This document shows positions 57,348-64,000 of a stretch of DNA of 64,000 bases, piece after piece (position 1 is the stretch's first letter; each line of letters begins with the position of its first letter). The stretch covers positions 1-64,000 of the forward strand of contig JAQMWT010000081.1 in assembly GCA_029834535.1 (NCBI GenBank). Direction: 5' to 3'. The translations under genes were made by a program, and so were the position numbers. The DNA is from Chrysophaeum taylorii. Lineage: Eukaryota > Sar > Pelagophyceae > Pelagomonadales > Pelagomonadaceae. Under the pieces are notes generated by a model that did not search any database, was not told the origin of the DNA, and was given only the letters and a program-made list of their open reading frames with translations.

Positions 57348-57896
57348 TCAGGCCGTCAAGGCGATGTTGGCTTTCTTCAAGGCACCACTAGACGACGAAG
57401 AAGCAGAAGACGACGTTTCTTGGTAAGAGGTGAAGCACCACTTGGGGAGGAGATTGCAGAACAACTTGAGGAGCCTCGGCGTGGGCTTGAGGAGGTCGAT
57501 AAGCTCGAGGATGATGCGCTTGTGGTCGTGGATACCGCTCGAACAGCGTTGCGCGCAGACGAACTTCTGGAAGAGCGCGAAAACGGGCGAGCCGGGCGGG
57601 TGAGTCGCCTTGAGCGCCGTAGTAAACTCGGCGCACCGCTGCACCAGATCGTTCCTTGGCGCGGGCCGTCGGTCGTCCTCGCGCTTTCGCTTCTTGGGCG
57701 GGAGCTTCTCCGAAACAGCCCCGGCCTCGACACGCTTGAGAGACATCAGCGCGCTCGTCGCCAAGTCCATCGACCTGTCGGCAGCGTGTCCCGCGTGTTC
57801 GTCCCGCAAATCCCGGGCGCACTGGTCGAACACGCATACGTCCGACCCGCAATTCTTGATCGTCGACGGCTGCTCGATCGAGACGACCCGTGACAT
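57348..57896 (-). CDS. Orphan PAH-like (Sin3-type) domain protein
   Basis: 182 aa, ATG at 57896. Residues ~82-155 (RNDLVQRCAEFTTALKATHP, PVFALFQKFV, KRIILELIDLLKPTPRLLKL, FCNLLPKW) follow the paired amphipathic helix pattern of Sin3: F...lk..., Fl..., V..Lf...p.Ll..F..fLP. A basic KKRKRE patch (~69-74) could be a nuclear signal. Sin3 PAH domains recruit repressors to histone deacetylase complexes. A free-standing PAH domain without the rest of Sin3 is unusual. The similarity is moderate and unverified. Confidence 0.5.
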   Translation of the reverse strand: MSRVVSIEQPSTIKNCGSDVCVFDQCARDLRDEHAGHAADRSMDLATSALMSLKRVEAGAVSEKLPPKKRKREDDRRPAPRNDLVQRCAEFTTALKATHPPGSPVFALFQKFVCAQRCSSGIHDHKRIILELIDLLKPTPRLLKLFCNLLPKWCFTSYQETSSSASSSSSGALKKANIALTA

Positions 57897-58485
57897 GCCG
57901 TCGGTTCTTGGATTCTTGTTGGAGCCTTTCTCTAAGAGCTTCGTGTATGCTTGACCTACTCCAAATACCAGGCAAGATATCTAAAGACACAAAGATATAT
58001 ATAATTTGACCGTACTGTTCGCCTCTTCGCCGCGAAGCGTTGCGCGAAGAATCAATAGAGAACCAAAAACCCGCCGCCTAGCCCCGGCCAGGCCTTTCCT
58101 TTTCTTTTCGCACTAGTTGGAGGAGGAGGCCCCCCCGCGCAAAGGCAAGGCGTCATCCGCCGCCGCGGCATTCATCACATCACACCGTATCTATCACATC
58201 GCAGTGGTAGTGAGAATGACCCCCCCGGCGGCCGCCGTCACATCATCATAAAAGAAAAAAAGAACCTTTCATTCGTATTTCGTTCATTCGAAAAGTGTTT
58301 CGGGGTGGGGACCGTTGGGGGGTGTTGAAGTCGAGAAATATCGCTGCGATTCATCACTCGTTCGTAACACGGTTCGCCGCGTGGCAAAACGGCGAGCTTA
58401 CATCCCAGCTTCAACCCAAAATGCAAGATAAAAGGAACCCTCGAGATGAGATGAGATGAAATGAGATGAAATGAGATGAAATGAG
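57897..58485. other. Intergenic region ending in ATGAG/ATGAA repeat
   Basis: No gene. The last ~45 bp (58443-58485) are tandem ATGAG and ATGAA pentamers in which the next gene's start codon lies. Confidence 0.6.
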
Positions 58486-59358
58486 ATGAGCTCACACGAG
58501 GACGAGAACAAGGCCGAGAAAAAGCGCTATAAGCGCGCCCGGTGGGGGGCCCGGAATCTGATCCACGAGGCCTTTGAGGACGGGTTTCCAGCGATGCGGG
58601 ATCGGTTCGCGCGGGAGCGCATCGCCGCCGAGCAGAAGTACGAGTACAATCTCGGAACGAGGACTTTTGAGACCGTTGAAGCTGCCGACGACGGGATGGC
58701 GTGGTTGCGCGCCTTGTTCGTCGAGCTCGACAACCAGTGCGACAAGCCCGACGACGACGACGAGGAGGAGGACGCCGTACCCCCCGACTATGCTCGCGCG
58801 ACGTTGCGAGAGTGCCTCCAAGAGGAGCTCGTCCATTGGCGTATCCAGCCGTCGGCGCGCGTCGGCCGGAGCAACTCCAACACGATTTCGATTACGCTCG
58901 ATAATCATCAGGTTCCGGACGCGCGAGACACGCTCTCCTTTAACTTTGACGTTGAGGGGCCCCTCGGCATGGACGTCAAGCCGTGCGCGCTCGGCGTCAC
59001 GGTCGTTGCCCTTCACAACGGCGGTCTCGCCGAGGCGAAGGGCATCAGGACGCACGACGTCATCACGGCGATCAACGACCTTAAGGGCGAGGACCTCGCT
59101 GCGCTCCCCAAGGCCCAGGCGATGGCTCACTTTCGATGCCGGCCCCTGCGCGTGGTCCTCGCTCGACCCAAAGACCACTCAAACCCCCGCCCCAGGCCCT
59201 TCGCGCCGCGCCACAATCTTTCGATCAACGTCGGGATCCGCCACCCCCACATCGCCGGCGACCAGCACGAGCCCGACACTCCAGACTCGGTGGCCACGAT
59301 CGAACGATCTGCGGCCACTATCGAACGGCCCTGCTCTCCCGCAACGCCCACCGCCTAG
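58486..59358 (+). CDS. PDZ domain protein
   Basis: 290 aa, ATG at 58486 taken as the last in-frame ATG of the pentamer repeat; upstream ATGs in the repeat fall in other frames. The PDZ domain spans ~residues 148-228: FNFDVEGPLGMDVKPCALG (carboxylate-loop strand with G-L-G replaced by PLGM), TVVALHNGGLAEAKGIRTHD, VITAINDLKGEDL and RPLRVVLAR. An acidic run (DDDDEEEDA) is at ~86-95. The C-terminus is disordered, rich in Pro and Thr. PDZ domains bind C-terminal peptides; this is likely a small scaffold. It is next to, and convergent with, another PDZ-bearing gene. Confidence 0.72.
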   Translation: MSSHEDENKAEKKRYKRARWGARNLIHEAFEDGFPAMRDRFARERIAAEQKYEYNLGTRTFETVEAADDGMAWLRALFVELDNQCDKPDDDDEEEDAVPPDYARATLRECLQEELVHWRIQPSARVGRSNSNTISITLDNHQVPDARDTLSFNFDVEGPLGMDVKPCALGVTVVALHNGGLAEAKGIRTHDVITAINDLKGEDLAALPKAQAMAHFRCRPLRVVLARPKDHSNPRPRPFAPRHNLSINVGIRHPHIAGDQHEPDTPDSVATIERSAATIERPCSPATPTA

Positions 59359-59367
59359 TTCGGTCGG

Positions 59368-59410
<43 letters not shown>

Positions 59411-59924
59411 TCCGCCGCGCCGATGACCCTTTAATGCGCCTATGTATGTATGGCGAATGCATGGACCGACTCCAGTATGATGGCCTGACTGACGGCCTGC
59501 TGCATGTTGTTGTCTCTCGGTCCTCCCGGCCGTGCCGGCCTTGATGAGTGAGGGAGGACTCCAACCCCGCGTCGTTGAAGTCATCATTAATAGTCCGTTT
59601 ATTATTATTTATTCCCCTCATTACCTACATTCTACTACTACTAGTCGTACAGAAAACGGTCACCGCCCGCCGGGGCCACTCATCCTCAACGGTCGCCGGC
59701 GTTCGTCGTTATCGGCGATCATGGGGTCCGTCGGTGGTCTCGACCACGTTCTTTTTCTGCAATTTCTCGAGCCGCACGCCACGCGCGTGTCGTGACGTTA
59801 CCGTCACACCCCTACCGCCGCCGCCGCCGCCGGCGCCGCGCTTTTTCACTTTGACGGCCGGTTTTATTTTTCTAGCTAGCGAGCTACTAGAGAGTCATAG
59901 TCATTTTAAAGTCAGCAGCTTCAG
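59359..59924. other. Intergenic region with (CT)n tract
   Basis: CT dinucleotide run at 59371-59403, followed by a T run. No gene supported; probably the 3' UTRs of the two convergent genes. Confidence 0.6.
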
Positions 59925-62900
59925 TTAGTAGACGGTTTTGTCGGTGCGCATCTCGAGGGTGGCGGCTTGGAGGAGCGAGGCGCAGCCCGAGACGACCGCG
60001 TCGTAGGTGTCCTCGAGGAGGGTCCCGTCGACAGCCGTTTTTTGGTTCGTCCGACGGTCTCGCGCGGCGGCGGCCTTGGCGGCGCGTTTGGTGTAGTCGA
60101 GCGTGGAGGCTGCTCGGGAATTGTTCGTCGATGAGAGGTTATCGCGTTGGAGGAGGCGGACGCGGACGTCCCGGACTCGCCAGCGGGTTCGTTCGATTCG
60201 AACGAAGCGGCGCTTGCGGGCAGCAGCCATGGAAGCGGCTCTTTTGAGGGCCTGTCGTCTGGCGAGCTCGCGGCGCTCGGTCTCGGCGACGGCAGCGTCG
60301 TCGAGATCGATGTCCAAGTCGTCGTATTCGAGCCGGAGGTCGAGGAGGTCGCGGTCGCAGGCTCGGACGTCGCGTTTGCGCTGGAGCCTTTCCTCCGAGG
60401 CCATCCCGACCCGCGCCGAGAGGCAGGCCCACTCTCCCTCGAGGGCCTCGCCCCAGCCAGCGTCGATTTCGGCGACCTCGAGGTCGTCGATCTCCTTCTC
60501 GATCTCGGCGAGCCGCGCCTCGGCTCCGAGAAGGAAGGCGTCCAGGCTCTCGTACTCCTCGAGAGCGTGCGTGCGCCGGAGCCGGAGGTCCCGCATGTCG
60601 GCGAGGACGTCCTCGAGGTCGCGTTTTACGTCGTCTCTGAGGTTGCGGATATTCTCGAGTTGGAGGGCAGCGTTCTCGAGCTCGCTCGCGGTAAGGAGCG
60701 CGTCGTAGCGCCGGAGATATCGGAAGCGGTGCCAAGCGCGGAAAATCAGGCGCGCAGCGCGGATTCGGCGGCCCGCAACCGCGCGCCGGAGCATGGAGTA
60801 TCGGCGCCGCGCGAGGACGCCGCGGACCAGCCGCGCGACGGCGTTCGCGGCCTCGAACCGCTCGACTCGGGCCGCGTAGTCGCGCGCGCGAATGGCCTCG
60901 CGCGCGGCCGCGTAGGTGCGCCACGCCCTTTGGACGCGGATCGCGCCGACGCGGACCCGCCGCAGCCTCGCGACGTACGCTTTTGCCCGCGCGCGCCGGA
61001 TGTTCGCCTGTAACGCCGGGACCAGGCGCTCGCGCGCGCGCTTCCGGGTCGCCGCGCGTCGCCGGAGACGCGCGACGCGTCTGTCGAGGTACCCGCGCGC
61101 GCCGCGCTGGATCTCGCGCGCGGCGCGGCGTTGGCGTCGCGCCGTCACCACGCGCAGGCGCCAAAGTCTCGCCCTTTTGCCGCGAGAGATTCTCTGGATG
61201 CTGGCCGCGGCGTCCCGACGCCCGCGGATCCGACGAGCCTCGGCGCGGCCGAGGCCGCCCCGAATCGCCCGCTGCACCGAGAGCCGCGCGGGCTGCACGA
61301 CGCGCTCGTCGCGCCGCAAAGCAAACTTTTTTTTCGCGGAAACGCGACGCGCCAACGATTGGAGCCGCGTCGCCGCGAGCCGCCGGAGCACGGCTCGAGC
61401 CGTTCGCGGCAAGTACTCTCTGCTCGAAAATCCGAGCGTCGAGGGGAGGATCGCGCACCGGGCAACAAAGCCGCGCGCGGCCGCGTTTATGATCGTCGCT
61501 TTCGCCCACACAGACCGCGCCCACGTCGCGTAGCGGCGGCACTTCCGGCCGCGCGCCGCGCTCTGGATCCTAACGCTCGCCGTCGAGTATCTCGCCCGCC
61601 TCTCGCGAGCGCGCCGCGTCGCTTTCGTCGCGCGGTACCGCGAGGCGATCCGCGTGGCGGCGAGTTCGGCGACGCGACGATGAACGGCCGCGTATCTCGC
61701 GCCGAAGTACCTCCGCACCGCGCGCTCGAGGCGCGTCGCCGCGAGGTGTCGCCGGTTGCGCCGCCGGAATGCCCGGGGCACCACCCGCCGCCGGAATATG
61801 CGCTGGAGCCGCCGCGCGCACTCGGCCTCCACCTTGAACGCGGCCGCGAACTCGCCCGCCGCCAGCTTGGCTCTCCGTTGTTGTTCTTGTTTGTTCCGCG
61901 GCGCCGCCAAACAATACGTCGTCGTCGTCGTCGTCTCGGGTCGTCGTCTCGGGTCGTCGACGAGCGTCGTCGTCGCCTCGTCGCGCGCGGCGACGAGGTA
62001 CGCCTCGTGGCGGGGCGGGAGCGAATGAAAAAAGTGACCAATGCGATGCTTCTGGTCGGTCTCGGCCGCCAAGAGATCGCGGAGGCGCTTGGCGCTCTGC
62101 GCCTCGTGCATGCGGCGCTTGCGGCCGTCGTCGACCCCGACGACCCGTCGCTCGAGGCGTCTAGCGTCGCGCTTTTCGACGGGCGCCGCGGCATAAAGTT
62201 TCGGCTTCCACTGCGCCGGCGTGAGGAGCCGCAAAGCGAGCGTCGAAGACCCCAGGAGGTCGAGGTCGAGCCGCGCCGTAAAGGGGAGCTTCCCGGCGGC
62301 GGGACCAACCGCGAACCCGCGCGGGATCCTCTCGGACCGCTCGTCTTCCGTCTCGTCGAGGAGCGATTCGACGACCATCTCGGACCGGCTCTGGTGGTCG
62401 AGCCCCACGAACGCCCCGGACACGATGGTCGCCGTGAGGTGCGCGTGGCCCTCGGCGACCGCAGCGTCGCGCGCCCGGCACCGCGCCTCGGCGAGGGCCC
62501 AGGCCCGCGCGGCCGTTGGCGCCGTCCCGGCGCTGATTCTTTTCGCGACGAGCGAAAGTCCCCCGAGCTCTTCGTCGGGGACCGCGTCGTAATACCACGC
62601 CTCGTACCCGCCGCGGCCCGGCTCGACCTCGCGCGCCATGTGCCGGCGTCCCCCGACCAGTCGGCGTGCCTCGTACCACGAACTATCGTCGCGGACGCTC
62701 GCCTCTACCGCTTCCAATCGCGACGACGCCCGGAACCTCCGTTCGAGCCGGGACGCCGACCCGCGCATAACCTCGAGAATGTGGTGGTCTCCGTCCCGGG
62801 GCTCCTCCTCGAGCGCTTCCCTCACCATTCTGGCGCACGCATCGAGGCTCTCCCCGCACACCGAGGTCCCGTCGACGCCCACGATCAAGTCCCCGGCGCG

Positions 62901-63035
62901 CAGCCCGGCGATCCCGCGCTTCGTCACCGCGTCCTGCGCCTTTCTCGGGCTCGCGGACACCACGCACAGAGCGCGCTCGCTCGAATACTCCAACTCCAGC
63001 CCCAGCGCCCCATGACCCACCTCCACCCGCAGCAT
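59925..63035 (-). CDS. PDZ, multi-IQ, coiled-coil scaffold protein
   Basis: 1036 aa, ATG at 63035. The N-terminus is a PDZ domain (~1-92: GALGLELEYSSERALCVV, AGLRAGDLIVGVDGTSV, HILEVMRG). The middle (~410-790) holds about ten IQ-like motifs, for example LQRIFRRRVVPRAFRR, IQSAARGRKCRRY, IQRISRGKRARLWRL, IQRGARGYLDRRVARL and VQRAWRTYAAAREAI. Residues ~790-960 form a long coiled coil (YDALLTASELENAALQLEN..., DLRLRRTHALEEYES, EKEIDDLEVAEI). This plan fits a calmodulin-binding cytoskeletal or ciliary scaffold. It lacks a motor domain, so it is not a myosin. Very Arg/Ala-rich, in keeping with the high GC content. Confidence 0.75.
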   Translation of the reverse strand: MLRVEVGHGALGLELEYSSERALCVVSASPRKAQDAVTKRGIAGLRAGDLIVGVDGTSVCGESLDACARMVREALEEEPRDGDHHILEVMRGSASRLERRFRASSRLEAVEASVRDDSSWYEARRLVGGRRHMAREVEPGRGGYEAWYYDAVPDEELGGLSLVAKRISAGTAPTAARAWALAEARCRARDAAVAEGHAHLTATIVSGAFVGLDHQSRSEMVVESLLDETEDERSERIPRGFAVGPAAGKLPFTARLDLDLLGSSTLALRLLTPAQWKPKLYAAAPVEKRDARRLERRVVGVDDGRKRRMHEAQSAKRLRDLLAAETDQKHRIGHFFHSLPPRHEAYLVAARDEATTTLVDDPRRRPETTTTTTYCLAAPRNKQEQQRRAKLAAGEFAAAFKVEAECARRLQRIFRRRVVPRAFRRRNRRHLAATRLERAVRRYFGARYAAVHRRVAELAATRIASRYRATKATRRARERRARYSTASVRIQSAARGRKCRRYATWARSVWAKATIINAAARGFVARCAILPSTLGFSSREYLPRTARAVLRRLAATRLQSLARRVSAKKKFALRRDERVVQPARLSVQRAIRGGLGRAEARRIRGRRDAAASIQRISRGKRARLWRLRVVTARRQRRAAREIQRGARGYLDRRVARLRRRAATRKRARERLVPALQANIRRARAKAYVARLRRVRVGAIRVQRAWRTYAAAREAIRARDYAARVERFEAANAVARLVRGVLARRRYSMLRRAVAGRRIRAARLIFRAWHRFRYLRRYDALLTASELENAALQLENIRNLRDDVKRDLEDVLADMRDLRLRRTHALEEYESLDAFLLGAEARLAEIEKEIDDLEVAEIDAGWGEALEGEWACLSARVGMASEERLQRKRDVRACDRDLLDLRLEYDDLDIDLDDAAVAETERRELARRQALKRAASMAAARKRRFVRIERTRWRVRDVRVRLLQRDNLSSTNNSRAASTLDYTKRAAKAAAARDRRTNQKTAVDGTLLEDTYDAVVSGCASLLQAATLEMRTDKTVY

Positions 63036-63433
63036 CCCGAGGATTCGACGTTAGGGACCTCCCTGTTAGTTAGTTAGTTAACGGTCTGGACCATATTGAA
63101 ACTAGACCCTACTACGTCGTAAAGTCATGGCACGAGGATGAATGAAGAAGAGTGCGCGGTGCCTGTCGCTACCCGCGACGAGGAAGTGGGCGCGGACGAC
63201 AAGTTTGCGGCCACTCGAAGCTACGGACAAATTGACGCGGCATTGGTTGGGGGTCGCGCGTCGATGTTCTCTGGGAGTTGTTCGTTCAATAGCGTCAAGT
63301 TGGTTTCCCATCATGAAAAAAGCAGTCGCCATCTTCAATGCCGGCTTCCTTCCTGGCGCCGCTTCGTGTCCGAGGACAACGAATACCAGGAGGAGAAGAG
63401 AAGGAGGAGGACGCCATGGACGTTAACCACGAC
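63036..63433. other. Intergenic region, no clear gene
   Basis: Contains a GTTA tract (63064-63080). A plus-strand frame from ATG 63138 is open for 102 codons but shows no recognisable domain. Confidence 0.4.
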
Positions 63434-64000
63434 GACGACTGACTGACTGACTTCGCGCGGCTGCGTTCTTGTTCTTCCCGGAGGACGGACACCAAGCGGA
63501 AAGACCAGGACGATAGAAGTGGCCCCAGCAAGCAAAAGGCGCAGCCTCCTCAAAACATTCTCGATGCGCCGGATGTTGTATTTGGGGCCGATGGCATCGT
63601 GGAGCTCCCGGCTCCCTCCTCGAGGGGCCCAAATACTTCACTCCCGAGTAACGACGAGTATACGAAAAGTAGATTCTTTTGCAAATCGGCAGCAGCTAAC
63701 GACATCTCTCTCGATCCAGAGGACAAAATCGCCATCATTTTATGTCAACTCGAAAAAAGGGTCAGCACCAACGACGATGACGATCCTGGGCGGCCGGCCA
63801 GCCACCAGCGCGTCTGCACGGCACCACGATTATTTATGATGATAATAAGAAGAAGAAGGCTCGGCTCGGTTCTACGGGGGAGTAGGGGCAGTCTGTCTGC
63901 ACGCAGCAGCACAACCGGAAAGTCAGGCAGACACGCAATGTGCGGCAACACGTTGGTGGGACGCGCGTGCCCAACAACGCAACCCGATGCGCGAACCCCG
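63434..64000 (+). CDS. Possible gene or exon running off the window
   Basis: From just after a TGA near 63431 one plus-strand frame stays open to the end of the window (~189 codons). It includes a protein-like part NILDAPDVVFGADGIVELPA and SLDPEDKIAIILCQLEKRVS. It has no convincing ATG at its beginning, so it could be an internal exon. Nothing is recognised and chance in GC-rich DNA is possible. Confidence 0.25.

Noticed and set aside
60139-61542. 467-codon ORF inside the PDZ/IQ gene in another frame
   Set aside because: Composition is Arg/Pro/Ala shadow of the GC-rich IQ region; no domain.

Overview
This is nuclear DNA from a compact, GC-rich eukaryotic microbe, most likely a unicellular marine alga. 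The host genes encode unmistakably eukaryotic products: eL30, glucosidase II beta, ATP12, PMS2, a two-pore K+ channel and an ABCA transporter. Genes are tightly packed on both strands and nearly intron-free. The two host introns I can support are only 40 and 56 nt. Three sulfotransferase-like genes, two glycosyltransferase-like secretory genes, a nucleotide-sugar transporter and a folate/biopterin (BT1) transporter would fit a pelagophyte-like or other stramenopile alga. The sequence alone does not settle the lineage.

Region 1 (1-15500) is an AT-richer mobile-element block. A 5'-truncated Ty3/Gypsy-like element (1-4977) carries a decayed C5-cytosine DNA methyltransferase domain upstream of a frameshifted reverse transcriptase/RNase H and an intact integrase. 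Its 3' flank holds a dispersed repeat and a 19-bp minisatellite. Next comes a fragment of a Helitron PIF1-like helicase (5851-6386, minus). It abuts the truncated RNase H end of a Ty1/Copia-like element (6316-14477, minus). That element reads Gag, protease, DNA methyltransferase, integrase, reverse transcriptase. All its parts lie in one reading frame, separated only by isolated stop codons. The methyltransferase ORF (9868-11718) is 616 codons long and keeps recognisable motifs I to X. So two different LTR-retrotransposon classes here carry cytosine methyltransferases, in both cases just ahead of the remaining pol domains.

Region 2 (15500-52700) is the dense host-gene region. It includes a Cys-rich membrane protein with three similar modules, a myristoylation-type PDZ-like protein, a glycosyltransferase-sulfotransferase fusion, an NSF-N-like/BTB/cytochrome b5 fusion, an ABCA transporter, an alpha/beta hydrolase, an SLC35-type transporter, a small methyltransferase, an IQ protein, eL30, ATP12, a doublecortin-like protein, glucosidase II beta, PMS2, a sirtuin without zinc cysteines, a TPK channel, a BT1 transporter and further sulfotransferases. 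Several of these act in or feed the ER/Golgi glycan pathway.

Region 3 (52700-64000) is mixed. A degenerate coiled-coil-rich stretch (about 52700-56340) looks like an old pseudogene or element. It is followed by a PAH-like protein, a PDZ protein, a large PDZ + multi-IQ + coiled-coil protein, and a possible gene running off the right edge. A dispersed repeat of about 75-135 bp occurs four times in the window, and a second, hairpin-bearing one occurs twice.
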